DNA of 64,000 nucleotides from Kalmusia sp. IMI 367209 (taxonomy: Eukaryota; Ascomycota; Dothideomycetes; Pleosporales; Didymosphaeriaceae): the NCBI GenBank assembly GCA_027946365.1, contig JAPEUQ010000005.1, positions 496,001 through 560,000 on the forward strand, in the 5' to 3' direction. This document shows, in pieces, positions 22,334-34,846 of the stretch; the first letter of the stretch is position 1, and the number at the start of each line of letters is the position of its first letter. Position numbers and translations under genes: made by a program. The notes beneath the pieces were generated by a model. It worked only from the letters and a program-made list of their open reading frames with translations. It did not search any database and had not been told where the DNA came from.

Positions 22334-22816
22334 TCAAGCCCCGATATTCTGATCCATATCCGTTTCCTTACCATACCCCTGTGCTCTCCTCTGCTGCGCA
22401 GATCCCCCCGCATCTGCCTCCAGCTTCTCGGTTCCCCCGAAACCACCCTCGCTGCTCGCCTGCCCGCTCGCATCCGTTCTACCTGCACCGCCACCACCTT
22501 CTTGTATCGACTGTCCGTACCGCAGCTTCTCGGCGGGCGTGACGCCTTGCGAGTTGGGACCGGTCGAAGCAGACTTGTGGACTTGGTCTTGGAGTTTGGT
22601 GCCGGTGGTAGCGTCTGGATCAAGGTAAGTAAATGCAGAGGAGGCGTGAGAGGATAGAATGCGGATGCTCAGCAGGAATATGATGATATGGATAGGAACG
22701 GAGGACATACCGCCTAGTTGGCCGGCCTGCTTGTCGTGTGGTTCGACAAAGGTGTGGCTTCCTTCGTACTGAGTATTCTCGCCGCCGATTTCGGTATCCA
22801 TGAGGTTCTTCGACAT
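22334..22816 (-). CDS. Small conserved-looking fungal protein of unknown function
   Basis: I do not recognise this protein. ATG 22816 begins MSKNLMDTEIGGENTQYEGS (the frame upstream starts only with TTG). Exons 22711-22816 and 22334-22614 give 128 residues, rich in Gly, Ser, Gln and Glu, with no membrane segment and little hydrophobic core. The stretch TPAEKLRYGQSIQEGG looks like the repeated Gly-rich motifs of small stress-related fungal proteins, but this is only a resemblance. The 96-base intron (22615-22710, GTATGT to CAG) is in frame without a stop. Retaining it would insert a strongly hydrophobic 20-residue segment. Confidence 0.6.
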   Translation of the reverse strand: MSKNLMDTEIGGENTQYEGSHTFVEPHDKQAGQLGGMSSVPIHIIIFLLSIRILSSHASSAFTYLDPDATTGTKLQDQVHKSASTGPNSQGVTPAEKLRYGQSIQEGGGGAGRTDASGQASSEGGFGGTEKLEADAGGSAQQRRAQGYGKETDMDQNIGA

Positions 22817-23075
22817 GTTATGAGGCAATTGCTATAGCAAGAGGGTATTCAAGGGCTTGTAAAGTGTGAAAGTCTCGATCAGGTGTTGGCAGGTCAATTG
22901 AGTATATTGAAGCTCAGGTCAACGGTTGAGCTACCTATGGTATAGATGCAGGTGTGCTTATGACGTCAAACGCTAAACCCCCGTAATGCCCGACCATCTC
23001 AACAACTCCTGAACGCCATTGCTGCTTATTCTTCCTAATGCATGTCATAAAATGTATGAGAGACAAATCTTCCAT

Positions 23076-24297
23076 TTAGTCGAAATCAACACCCATGAGG
23101 AAGCTGTTAGAAGATTAGCGCAATCCTCTTGTAGCTTAGTTCTACGCATGAGTTTGAGTACATACCTCTCATACAACCGCATATACTTCGCGACAAAAGC
23201 TTCCAAGTGGAAAATAACTTTACTTCCCGTCTTGCACCTATGTTCGTAGAACGCTGCCCATTTTATGACTTCCGGCTTCAGCGCATCATCGGTCTTAGGT
23301 ATAAGCTTCCAAGTCAGTGTCTTCAGGATGGTCGTAGGATCTATGCAGTGGGAGAGGAGGTCATAGAGCGATGCTCGAACTACGAGCAGACGAGCCGGAC
23401 TCCGTTCCTCGACAATCTGGTTGGCAATTTGGCTGATGAGAGCCTCCCAGTCCGGTGGAGGGATATGTGTTGTGTCTGTAGGGTTTTCGCTATGTATGCA
23501 TTAGCAATGAGTCTTCCCAAAACAGATTTAGAAGCTTACTTCTGTGCGTGAACTGCTTCAAACATGAGCAAAGCCTTTCTTAAATTCCTCCCACTCTCCT
23601 TCGCAACCCTTTTGTTGAGGCCATCCACCTCTTTCCACCCCTCCTTCTTCCCTACCACCCTCAACACTCCACAGATCTCCTCCTCCGTCGGAGCTGCAAC
23701 CCTTACCAACAACGTCCTACTCCGTATCGGCGCAATAATATTACTGGTCGAGTTCGCCAACAGTATCAGTCTCAGATTGGGACTGTACTTTTCCATAGTA
23801 CGCCTCAGTGCCGCCTGAGCATCGCGCGTCAAGTGGTCTGCTTCATTGATCACCACAACCTTGAAGCGCTGCTTCGCAGCCAGGTCCACTTGCTGCGTCT
23901 GCGCAACTTCCTTGAGTAGGTCTTGGATAACCACTCGATCATAGTTTCCTACATCTGAAGGCGTGATTTCGAGGTGGTAGACGGAGGCAACGATATTGAA
24001 TTCGAGTTTGCGATTGGACGTGGTTTGGAAGACGCGCGCATCGATCTTGATCTTCTCGACACCGGGACCGTAGAGTTCTTTGAGCGTTGCTACGATGCGT
24101 GTTTTCTTGCCTGCGCCGGAGGGCCCGTAGACGAGGAGATGAGGGAAGTCACCGCTTTGGGCCTGCAAGCTGCTTTAGAAGGGTAAGTGAAGGCTGCGGA
24201 TCGCACCTACGAGTGATCTCAGGCGGTCTGAGAGGTCTGAGTGGTAGCTGAGAGCCTCGAGGCTCCGCGGCCTATGTTTATCTACGAGTAATGCCAT
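23076..24297 (-). CDS. rfc5: Replication factor C subunit 5 (clamp loader small subunit)
   Basis: It is part of the RFC complex that loads PCNA at primer-template junctions. Exons 24211-24297, 23540-24162, 23166-23489 and 23076-23103 give 353 residues. The start MALLVDKHRPRSLEALSYH is the family N-terminus. Walker A is GPSGAGKKT, Walker B is VVINEADHL, and sensor-type residues follow in LILLANSTSNIIAPIRSRT. The collar-domain part continues through PPPDWEALISQIA to the end FLMGVDFD. The Lys-Lys P-loop and the NEAD box match yeast Rfc5 and human RFC3 rather than the other small subunits. Introns are 48, 50 and 62 bases. Confidence 0.94.
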
Positions 24298-24683
24298 TGT
24301 GCGGGTGTAGACGTGTATTCGATTGTGACTTCGAACTTTTGGTGGAGGTTGGACGCGTCGTCGTAACGCGGTCGCGTAAAGTGGCTTGGCGGACTCGGAA
24401 CACACATCACGTGTATTCATCCACCCCAGCGCCCTCCCGTATTTCTATAGTAAATGTATTTTCAATGTTAGGCTCACTACAATCATCAGCGCAGATGAAG
24501 GCCTGGGATCAGCGTTGTAATTTCACAGCTCTCGGACTTTCAAAGGACTATGCTACACGGAAACAATAATTTCACATTGTACCTGCTCATACGAAGTAGG
24601 AACCAGTGCCAAGTATAACACACGACAAATTTCCCTTAACATGACTTCCTTCGTCATAGCGTACATATACATTCTACATCCCT
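24298..24683. other. Intergenic region between RFC5 start and alcohol dehydrogenase stop
   Basis: This 386-base region contains the RFC5 promoter and the 3' UTR of the dehydrogenase gene. Nothing else is seen. Confidence 0.5.
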
Positions 24684-25878
24684 TTAAGATAAATCCAAAA
24701 CAACCCTCCCCTTCAGCTTCTGCTCATCCATTTCCTTAAACACTTCCGTCAACTTCTCCAACTTCTCCAACCTAAAGTGTGTCTTGACCACTCCCCTAGC
24801 CGCAAAATCTAACGCCTCAATCGCATCCTTCCTCGTCCCTACCGCCACGCCAATGATCTTCAAACTCTTCATAATCAGTTGCCCCGGCGTAGCCGCTATA
24901 TGCACCGGCTCTCCCTCCGGAACACCGATACAAACGACGGTACCTCCATGTCGTAGCAACCCAACTGCACCCGCATACGCCTCGTTCTTGGACGTAAGCA
25001 CGATGACGGCGTGTGCACCAAGACCGTTAGTGAGCGATTTGACGGTATCGGCGACGTCGGAAGTGTTGTCGATGGGAATGAAATGCTCCGCACCAGACTC
25101 GAGGACGAGATCTTTTTTGGATGAGTGGTCGATGCCAATTACGCGGTGGGCCATGCCACGAGAGGCAAATTGGACTGCGAGATGGCCCAGGCCACCACCA
25201 GCTCCGAGGATGACGACGAAATTGCCAGATTCGGCGCCGCTCTTGCGGAGGGCAGAATACACTGTTACGCCGGCACAGAGCATGGGAGCTGCGGCTGCAG
25301 AGTCGAGACCGTCGGGAATGGGAGTAACGTAGTTCGCCGGTGCTAGGGCATATTGCTGGAATGTTCCGGGTGTGAAGTAGCCCGAGACTTTCTACGTAAA
25401 GTCAATGATCGTGTTCTGGACTTGAGATGGTAAGTCAGACTTACGCCCTTCACACAGCTGGCATCCAGTCCGACCCTACACGCATCACACGTCTCACAGA
25501 TCCCCGCCATCCACTTGATTCCAACCCTGTCACTAACCTTTACGGACGCACCATCGGTCGCAGGTCCCATTTTCACGATCTTGCCGACACCCTCATGCCC
25601 ACCAACTTGTCCAGCTTGTGTAGGGAACGGCATGTGTTTCCATGAATTAGCCATGATACCCATATCAGAGTGGCAGACACCAGAGTGAGTGCTGTACATT
25701 TATAAGCAATCGAACGGGAAGGCAGTCTAGAAATTGTGTAGTAAACGCACAGATTGACCAAAACTTCGCCTGGCCCGGGTTCAGGCATATCGAGTTCCTC
25801 GATCTTGGTAGAGATAGTGCCAGGCTTGTCGTAGACAGCAGCCTTGTACTTCTTCGGTAGCTCGACGGAGGTACTCAT
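24684..25878 (-). CDS. adh1: Zinc-dependent alcohol dehydrogenase (ADH1 type)
   Basis: It is a cytosolic NAD-dependent medium-chain dehydrogenase interconverting ethanol and acetaldehyde or similar alcohols. Exons 25751-25878, 25445-25691 and 24684-25391 give 360 residues. Catalytic zinc ligands are in SGVCHSD, GHEGVG and the later Cys of SCVKG. The structural zinc cluster is CETCDACRVGLDASC. The Rossmann motif is GAGGGLGHLAVQFA, followed by GIDHS, whose acidic residue suits NAD. The short N-terminus without an Arg-rich leader argues for the cytosol. Introns are 59 and 53 bases. Confidence 0.92.
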
Positions 25879-27052
25879 CTTGCCCTTCTCTTATGGCAAC
25901 TCTGCTCTTTTCAAGTAGATGGAGTGCACACAATTAATTGGTCTATACGGCCCCGTCGAAGCAAGTGGAGGTGAGGAGAATTGACTTATATCTAGCGGTA
26001 CGTAGCAGACAACTTGTACAACATACCCTAAGATGAAGAAGGCGGAGAAAAGGAGAAGAGCAGGAAGGAAGGAAGGAAGAGCAAAGGAAGCATATGGGGC
26101 AGGTATTATAGGCATTTGAAGGAGCCAGAGGAACCCCAGGAACCCCTCCTCCCATCCTGGTAGGTGCACCTGCACTACCAAGCAAGGAATCACTTCTATC
26201 ATTAACGTCCACATCGAGTCTAGCTCTCGGTCCATGCTATGCAAGGCATCTTTTTAGCAAGATGCTTATCGGATAATGGGCCTCGGGTTTTTATCATCCT
26301 GATTGCGGGGGTGAACGGTGTAGCTATGGTTTTCGTCACTACAGTTCGTCGAGCTACCCCGCATGAAGGGGGTGGGAGTAACCTAATGCGCTGTAGCCGA
26401 TCATAGCAACCGTACTGGGTAGAATGTGCTGACTCGACATTACGGATAGAGAAAATGGCATTACTAAATGGCGAGCACTCCTATTGTGGGTTGGTAGGTG
26501 AGCATGTGTGTTGCAGGTAATGATCTCTAAGCTCAGGGATTACCGCTGCACGTCTTACAATTACAGGTCAAAACTAGAAGAACCATCAATATACATACTA
26601 TCTATCATAGGTTCACTCGGCCGACAGTAAGTATTTCTCCACATATCCTGGTTCTATAGTTCCGAATATCCATCAACCTCGACAGTTCACAAAGGTAAAG
26701 CATCCATGACTACAAGTTTGAAGGTTTCGAATATGTCCATGGCTATGATACACTCGTCCAAGTCCGCATGCGCCAAAGGTTCAGCGAAGAGAATCCGCTC
26801 AGCGGTCGAATACCATCAAACCCCAATCTCCCAAAATGGTATCTTACAAAGCTTACAATCGAAATTAAGCGTCGACACATAGATGAGAAAAACCGTGTGG
26901 AATCCCAAGAGCAAGAGGCTCCCTCCCATTATTTTGGTTCCCCTATGCTCCCCCTTCCCCCTCATTGTCACATAAAACCATTACGATGCGGATAGATTTC
27001 GACAAAATGTCGAGAAATAGATGAAAGAAATAGGTACTTTCAACCATGGCTT
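25879..27052. promoter_or_regulatory. Promoter region of the alcohol dehydrogenase and 3' flank of STE11
   Basis: This 1.17-kb gap lies upstream of the dehydrogenase on the minus strand. It has a GGAA microsatellite at about 26068-26085. A 115-codon minus-strand frame from ATG 26235 ends 12 bases before the dehydrogenase ATG. It is hydrophobic but lacks any family feature, so I read it as leader or promoter sequence. Confidence 0.45.
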
Positions 27053-30047
27053 TTAAGAGGCCTGGTCGGTACAGAAGGCACTAGCGAGAAGATCGTCAGC
27101 GCTCGGACGCCTCTCATGGTCGATGAGGAAGGTCTGCGATAAGAAAGCACGAGCGTCGGCGCCTGCGTTCTCTGGTATTGCGGGATTGGCTTCACCGGGA
27201 CCACCAATCTTGAAAATAGCCTGCAGCTGGCTCAAAGTTGGATGCGGGTGGTTCCCGGTGAACATTTCAACGATGAGGCAGCCAAGCGACCAAATGTCCG
27301 CTTTGCGAGTGTATGCCGTCTGTCGAACAACTTCAGGAGCCATCCAGAACACTGAGCCTTGGAGGGAGACACGTTGGGCACCCTTCTTGCCGTTGAGGAG
27401 TGTAGACGTTTCGACACGTTTGGAAATACCGAAATCAGATATCTTGACAGAGCCTTTGTTGTCGACAAGGATATTGGCTCCTTTGATGTCGCGATGGATG
27501 ATATCTCTTGAGTGAAGATACGACAGACCCTGAAGAATTTGGCGGACGAAATTTTGAATGAGGGATTCGCCTAGAGGTCCGTAATTGACAAGCATCGTGG
27601 CGACGGAGCCTCCCGGCACATACTCCAGGAAAATGTTCAGATGCTGATCGTCGGAGTTGGAACCTAGATATTGCACGATATTCTTGTGCTTGAGATCTCG
27701 TAGAAGGCCGATCTCGTGTTTCAGAGCCTCGACCATGTTTGTCTTTCGTTGATCTGTTTGAGCGGTGCCAGACGCCGATGGCAGCTCGACTTGTTTCACG
27801 GCCATGAGTTCACCCGTGACGGCGTGCAGCGCCAGATAGACGCTACCGAAAGAGCCTTGACCTATCAAGGCGCCCTTCATATATTTGACATTCTCCCAGG
27901 AGTCTTGCTCGAGGTATTCAGCGAGTTCATCGTCATACTCCTCGCCATCTTCAGCGATAGCTGCAGACAGCCGCTTATTGAGTGAATCGCCATTTTCAGT
28001 ATTGCCAGCACTGCTGCCCGCCAAGCTGCTGCCACCGTCGTCAAAGTATGAAGTCGTATGACCCTCCGGGTCAGTAACTTGCAGGCCTTCAGCGCCACTC
28101 TCTCCACCAAATGACACGTAAGACTTCCTGTTCGGCTCTAGAGGTGACTCTTCCTCCAGAGGCTCCAGGACTGAAGACGCTATCGAATCGCGGTATCCTG
28201 ACTGAGACGGAAGCCCAAGTCGCATAACTGACAGTGGCCGTAATGGTCGTGCCTGGTTGTTGTTCTGAAGCCAATTGTCCGCGATGGACGGTAGAGGAGG
28301 AGCATCCTTGAGGCTGGAAGCAACGCTGAAGTTTGACGCCATTGACAGACGAGATGCCGCTCGACTAAGGCGGCGAGACCGGCGAACCGACATCCGGATA
28401 GTCTTGTCAATCTCGTCCTTTTCAACATCTGGAAAATATGAGGTGAGGTCGGAAGTGATGAGTTCGCTTGGCGGTCGAGCACCATAAAACTGCTTAAGCT
28501 TGCGTGCTCTTGCCGCAAAGGCCTGCGTCCGGGACGGACCTTCAAGGTGCTGGGCTGTGGAGTGAATGTGTCGTTCTCGCTCTCTTGCTGAAGTGGGTGA
28601 TAGAGGATAACTGACGGCAGCCAGTGATTCTCCGGTGATCTCCTGGATCTTTTTCTTGCTTCTCTCGCTCGTCGGTACTATGATGTTTTGCGACTGCTGG
28701 AGGTTCTGTTGTTGATAGATACCGGCAGCGGCCTTCAACTGGTCCTCTTCAGGTTCTCCAGTGTGAATCTTGCGGAGTATCAGACGACCTCTTTCATGTC
28801 GGTTGGCGTCTTTGCAGAGGCGGTAGACTTCCATATCGCTCAATCTCTGACACAGCTCGGGTTTTGGGTCCGGGCCATCTAGTACGTAAAAGCAGAAATT
28901 CTTTACGTGGGCCTCGTTGAGCTGTCCTTTTCGTAGAGTCTTGAGCATGATCTCGTCTGCAGTCTTGCAGCCTTCAATGTTGACTACAGAAGTCCTTCCC
29001 ATATCGTAAATGACTCGGATCAAAGCCTTGTCAGAAGGTAATATGGCGCTATTAGTGGCACTCTCGGAGATGCTCTGGTTTCGAAGATGACTAGCAAACC
29101 GGGCTGTTTGGGGTGTCTCGGTAGGCGTTGTCCGCGGATTACGATATGGTAGGTTAGCAGCGCTATTCGCCGCAACCAGAGGCAGGCTGCCATAAGGAGA
29201 GGCAAAATTTTTACCGTCTTGCGGGCTATTCACGCCGTAGTTGCGCTCACGTCTCACACCGCGATTTTCTTGATCGACCATGGGAGAGCTAGGTCGTGAA
29301 GGTGATTTGGTTCCACTATATGCATACGTCAAGTCAGCGGCGGTTATCTGCCTAGACATGCGTTTCGAGGTCCCTTGGTAACTAGATGGAATGGAGCGGG
29401 CGGAATGCGACGGTCGAGGCGATGCAGATGAAGGTGGAGTATAGGCGGCATTGTCTAGCATGGCAAGTGATTGCTGTGTGGTGGTTAGAGAGCTTTGATT
29501 ACTACGGGGTCGGGTGCACCTACCCTGTTCGAGACCCGCCTGGAAGCCTTTTTGTACTCCTTATTCCGAAGCTGCTTTGCTTGCGAGCCAATACGCACCC
29601 GGTCGCCGACCTTCTTGATGCCCATGTCCTTGAGATGCGTCTGGTCCATCTCCATGAGGTTCTCGCCGTTAATGTTGTTTTCTAGCAAGGTCAGCCATGT
29701 ATGTTGGTCATGCATGGTGCAACGTACGTCTGAACAGCTCCACATATTGGGCACAGTTGATGCGTTTCAGCCAGTCGCCAACTTTCTCTTCGTCCCAGTG
29801 CCTGAATGTGTTAGTCACACGCCGGCAGCGTCCCATGAGGTTGCTCTTACCGTACTGCGTCTGGCGCATCGTAGACTTCGGAGAATTCCGACTCAGTGGG
29901 CGACGCATAGAGAGAGTGGTCTGCACGGGACGCAGAGCCTTGGTTACGATAGCTTGAGACGCTGGCGTTGTATTGTGCAGACGCCTGCGAAGACGATGAG
30001 CCCAGCGTAGGTGCCGGGTATGATGGTTTTGACGCGAGCATGGCCAT
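27053..30047 (-). CDS. ste11: STE11-type MAP kinase kinase kinase
   Basis: It is the top kinase of the fungal mating/filamentation (Fus3/Kss1-type) MAP kinase cascade and binds the Ste50 adaptor by its SAM domain. Exons 29851-30047, 29728-29801, 29524-29681 and 27053-29473 give 949 residues. After a Ser-rich start the SAM domain spans roughly residues 67-140 (HWDEEKVGDWLKRINCAQYV, then NNINGENLMEMDQTHLKDMG), assembled across three introns of 49, 46 and 50 bases. A Ras-binding-like region with YDMGRTSVVNIEGC follows, then a long disordered linker. The kinase domain is at about 670-940: GQGSFGSVYLA, VKQVELP, HRDIKGANILV, DFGISK and FWMAPEVVRQTAYTRKADIW. The paired ATGs at 30047 and 30041 are both possible starts. 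Confidence 0.95.
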
Positions 30048-32253
30048 GCTGTAACTTATGTGTGGGACCTGGGGAAGGTGTGCGGGTGACAAGAGGTGGG
30101 CTGTCAGACGTGACGCTTCTCGAATGTTGCTACGGACGGCGGTCTTGGTGTCGTCTCTAAATGTTCCAGATCAAGCACGCATCATGAAATGACAAGCGAA
30201 GATAGTCGGCGTGTGTATATGGCGTGACGCGGATCCGCTCAGCGGCAGGTGGTTTAGGAGGCCTGGATGAGAGCCGGCGAGGTGCAGTTGCGGAGGTTGC
30301 ACGGCAGTGGCGCGTGTTGGTGCAGAGGGCGTCAGCGCTCTCGACACGCTGGGGACGTATGCGGATGGATGCTACGTAGAATCGACTGAGCAACCCGGGC
30401 CGGGGCCGAGCACGCTGACGAACAAGTGTCGTGTGGATGAAGTGAGCGGAAGCGAGGCGTGGCAGAAGGCTTCGGCGGCCGGCGTGCAGGAGCGCTCACG
30501 GAGGGCTCTTGAGAGAGATAGAAGGGGGGTTCCTTTATTATTGGCCCCGCTGGCTCCGGGGTCGGTGGTGGCGACGACGACGCTGGACAGAGCGAAGAAA
30601 CAAGCAGGCGTCTCACAGTCGAAACAGAAAATCACGAGCGGCGGAGCAGCGGTAGAAAAGGCGGGCAACCATCAGGAGCGTCTGACTGAGAAGTCGCGAT
30701 GGGGGCCCCTCGAGACCCCTGATTGGCCGTAGATCCACGATCTCACGTGCTGAAACGCTAGCTTGTGTCAGAACGAGGCCCTGCCGCTAACTACACGGCG
30801 CCGCCACCGCTGCCACTGCGCGCCCGGGCATAGCAATCCCCCCGTGCAATACCTCCGCAATCAACTCTCCGCAACATCATCCCATGCGGCGCCACAGGAG
30901 ATGAGCTTGTCATGCTCGTGATGCTACAGATCGTCTGCCCACCGCTACCCACCGTTGCTCGCCGCTTGCCTACCGTTGCCCGCGCTGCTGTTATGCTGAG
31001 GACCGGAGCGGGTCAAAATAGCGCAACCACTATCTATCCGCGGGAGACCCTCTATAAGCAGCGACCCTGAGCGCGGTAGCAGCCTGGGGGCTTTCGGCTC
31101 GTCTTCCCTGACTGCCTGTCCCGTCTGTCCCTAGGCCGGTAGCTTGCGAGGCGCGCGTTCTGACTTACAGCCTCAACCCCGTCCACGAGAAGTGTTTCAT
31201 TCTACAGGCCATGGCCTCTTTCAAAACCTTGAGCCACACTGCAGCCGCCGACGAGCCTTCGCATGCACAGCACATAGCCACATCACGCCAAGCGAGCGCT
31301 TCTGCTCTCCGGGCTCTCTGTTTCTTTCACATTTCTCCGCCACGCTGAAATGTTTGTTTCGGGCAGGTAGAGAGGCCGTCCCTGCATGGCCTCAGCCGCG
31401 AAGGGGAAAGGCTCGCCGTCGTCACCGTGCCACATCCTCCGGCGCGCTTTGTCCATAACAAGGCACGCTGCGCGCTCGAAACAAAGGTGACGAACAAGGA
31501 AACATTTTGACAGTGACGCGGTCGTGAGGGCACGTCACCCAGTCCGAGGCTGCGCTTCACAGTCCTACACCTGAGCGGTAAAGTGCACTGAGTACAGTCA
31601 GGAGTATATACCGTGGTGGAGCCTGGCCCGTAGGTCGCGGAGTGACAGCGGGCAGGCGATGCTGCCCCCAGGCCTAGTGACTCGCAAAGGCTGTATCCTT
31701 TGCTCACTTCGCTCTACACAGGGAATCTGGGAAGATATAGTAGAATATGGCCATGTACCGTTACGTTGGCAGTGGCTTTTATTAGAACGGGAGTGACGTC
31801 TGGGCGGCCTGGGAAGCTTGACTAGGCGTATGACGCAATGAGCTGCTGCAGCCATCCCACACGCCTGTTCCTCGAGCTCCACCGTACCAAACGTTCTCGC
31901 CGCACGTGGGAACTTTTACATTCTCGCCAGTTAACTTCCTCTGCATCGCAGTCGCGCATACTACCGTGTCTTCTGTCGATCAGCCAACCGTCGCTCCTTG
32001 CGGCAAGAAGCAAGGTGTTATCCACAGCAAGGCCGAGGCTTTGTCTCCACAGCTCAGCCTACTTACCACGATATATCTTGCATCTTCTCCACCAAGCTTT
32101 TACTTGACTTTTTCCGCAGCATATTTCGTCGCATATTGCATGGGCTCCACGCAGTGAACGCAGCTGCTCTTGCTGCACCCTCAACGTCCATCCAGTCAAC
32201 ATCGCCTGTTGGCAGTAAGCGTCATCCGACAGGGCTGGTGTAAGCTTCACACC
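30048..32253. promoter_or_regulatory. Long divergent intergenic region between STE11 and the DUF7514-like gene
   Basis: At 2.2 kb this is the longest gap. It lies between divergent genes and is GC-rich on the STE11 side. Imperfect CTACCCACCGTTG-like repeats lie around 30940-30985. I checked both strands for spliced secreted proteins and found no convincing signal peptide or cysteine pattern. Long regulatory leaders are usual for MAPKKK genes, which would explain its size. Confidence 0.45.
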
Positions 32254-34174
32254 ATGGCCACCCAGCGCAACCACTCGGAACCGCACCAGGCACCATATTC
32301 GTCCTCTTACGATCCATACTCCTACCGCCCGTCACCCTATCCTCAAGATTCCAACTTTCGCGAACCACCACGCCCCAGATCTCGCGCGTCGTCCAAAGCT
32401 CCTAGTGATGGTTATGCGCAGCCTATTCAGCAGCCGCTCAATAATGCTCTCAACAATGCCTTTGACAAATCTGACTCTGCCGGCAAAGTTGACCCGGAAC
32501 TCATCGCGCAGATCACGGCCGAAGTCAAAAGGTCGGTGCTGGACGAGATCAAGTTGGGGATAGGTGTCACTGCGCACCAGCCTGTTGCACCGCAGCAAAC
32601 GTACCCCCCTCAGTCACCAATCTCCACGACATCTTTTCCCTCACGAAACGTGTACACTCCGCCTTCGCCAAAACACGCGGATCTTTCCAGCCACGGAAGC
32701 GTTTCCCCTGACCCGCTATCGCGCGACCCTCTCTTTGACGGCGTTGGCGACACCCCGACGCCTAGACACGAACAAAGCGCACCTGTCGATATTCCACAGC
32801 AGCAAACTGTGCCACGGCCCGCAGCACCCCTGAGAATGTCAACAGAAGGAGATTTCTCTCCTATTGAGAAGAGATGGCAGCGCTTGTTCGACTTGCAGGG
32901 TCAGCCCACACCCCGCCTTGGTCAATTCCTGCGGGGCCTCGCAATTCATCTGGTGAGTAGCGGTTCTAGTACTCTATATTACCTACTAATGTGTCTCCTA
33001 GATCGATGACTATGAGCCGAAAAAGAGCTTAGTAATCTCCCCTTCGAAGATGCTTAGGTTCTACAATGACGTCAAACTCAATGGGGAGATCTATCCTTGG
33101 GATAGTAAGTTGGGAATTGTCTGACGGATTGCAGCTACTGACAGTATGACAGAGATATTTGGAAAATTGCCTTATTCCACTTTGTGCAAACTCTATCGGG
33201 AGATGCGTTGCGAGCACCATCTCATCCAAGAGCATGCGGCGGCTCAACCTGACATTCCTGCTCTCACCCCACTGGGCTTTCAGGAATGGATGATAGCTAT
33301 GATTCAAGCTTATCCCGATGCGGAATACGAACGCCTATCGAGAGCAGTACTAGACATGCCTATCAGCAATGCCGACGACTGCAAGGAACGCTTCCCGAAA
33401 GAGCTTCCACGTCGTCTATTCCCACAGACCGAGAACCTGCAAGCCCAACAGCGTTGTGCTGCAGTACTGTCTGCTGAAGGCGTTGGTCCTCTTCGTAGGG
33501 CGCCGACATTCCCACCCCCGCCGCCGATGAGCCAAAGCACGAGCGTGCCTCCAAGCCTAGAACGGGAGCGCAGCCCATACATAAGCCGACCGGACCCAAG
33601 GGCTGCCGTATCCGAAGATGAGGACAGCGTGCCTATTTCTTTACCGTTGGAACGTGAAAGGAAACCTTATGCAGCCGCTCCTGGTGGAGGCAAAGTGTAC
33701 GAGGATGAACTAAACCGTGGCGCATCTTCAGAAGCATCCATGCATGAACAACATCGGCGAACAAAGTCAACCGCCAGCCAGCATCCCTACATTCCTCCAG
33801 CTGACCCCTCGCAATATCCCCGCACAGCTCCACAAACAAACGGTCAACGACCTCGAAGTCCGAGCTTCTCTACCTACGCCAAAGGATCTGATCCCAATGT
33901 ACAAAATTTATCGGGAAGCTACTATACTTCTGACATGTATGAAGAAGACGAGGACAAACGTAGGTTTGCTAAAGATGCTGAAATGAGGAGGAACGAGTGG
34001 GCATCTCGTCAAGCGGACAACGGCAGCCACGCCCATCAGCGCCGCGGTACCGCCGGCACCGACAGCTCTTATGACTCCCAACCACGATCCGTGTACGACG
34101 ACGACTATTACAGAGGCAGAGGTGGAAGTAACGGGTACGACTCCCGCAGTGGATACGATTCCCGGCGGTACTAA
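32254..34174 (+). CDS. Conserved fungal protein with a DUF7514-like domain
   Basis: Function is unknown. Exons 32254-32952, 33002-33104 and 33153-34174 give 607 residues. ATG 32254 has an ideal CACCATGG context. Residues 1-200 are disordered and rich in Pro, Ser and Gln. The folded part is about 205-360, beginning KRWQRLFDLQGQPTPRLGQF and running through IDDYEPKKSLVISPSKM to FPKELPRRLFP. Both 49- and 48-base introns lie inside this domain. I believe databases call it DUF7514, but I am recalling that from memory. The C-terminal 250 residues are disordered, with a repeated LERERxPY motif and an Arg/Gly/Tyr-rich end (YDSRSGYDSRRY), a composition often found in RNA-binding or condensate-forming proteins. 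Confidence 0.8.
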
Positions 34175-34846
34175 GTAAAGGTTACGGAAGATACCACAGG
34201 CAAATGGGTACGCGAATCGCTTGCGTTTACGATGTCACGAACAGCAATACCCTCTTTTAACTTTTATTTCTTGTGTTTAGTATATTAAGTGTAAGATCAA
34301 AAGTTTGGAGACCATTGTGGACTGGATTCCCCCAAGAAGCAAACCGCAGTCTCTAAACTTTTGGCCTGAACCTCTATGTTGGATATCTCTCCTAGAAACA
34401 TCGTGCTGAGTTATCACTGAGGAAGGTTGTATTTCCTTCGTTTTGTTAGACTGGTTTCTGCCTTGGGTTTCTTTGGCGTTGGCATACCCCCTTGTTATTT
34501 ATGGAGTGCATGCAGTGCCTTTGGACAAGTCTATCGTGAATATGAATTTAAACCCTCGTGAGAGCTTATTTGTTTCTGTCGCCCTGTTTACATACGTTTG
34601 GGCCGCTGATTCTTATACATGCTTCTGATGTTTATTGAGCTTATGAAATGTCTTAACGGAAGGTGCTGGCATTTAGAGTGTGCCTTCCTCTCCGTGAAAC
34701 GGTAAACAATTGCATTGTCACCTTCTAACTTTGAACATTCGCACCCTAGATGCCAAATTTACACCCATAATCCACACGACTTCTCCGCCCAACCACCCGA
34801 ATATATCCGCTCTCAGCTCCTCGCCTAGATACATAACGAATAAAAA
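34175..34846. other. Intergenic region downstream of the DUF7514-like gene
   Basis: This AT-rich 672-base region lies between two plus-strand genes and contains an imperfect inverted repeat (listed separately). A 61-codon hydrophobic frame starting at 34443 has no ATG and is probably chance. Confidence 0.5.
34298..34363. repeat. Imperfect inverted repeat in the 3' flank
   Basis: CAAAAGTTTGGAGAC at 34298-34312 and GTCTCTAAACTTTTG at 34349-34363 are reverse complements with one mismatch, separated by 36 bases. In the transcript it would form a 15-bp hairpin about 125 bases after the upstream stop codon. Its role, if any, is unknown. Confidence 0.6.

Noticed and set aside
25891..26235. Hydrophobic 115-codon frame upstream of the alcohol dehydrogenase
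   Set aside because: It ends just before the dehydrogenase ATG on the same strand and shows no family feature, so it is best read as leader sequence.
31144..31458. Open frame of 104 codons in the STE11 divergent region
   Set aside because: Composition is Arg/Pro/Ser shadow-like, with no splice partner, domain or good start context.
34443..34628. Hydrophobic 61-codon frame
   Set aside because: It begins at a TTG without an ATG and has no neighbouring exon that joins it.
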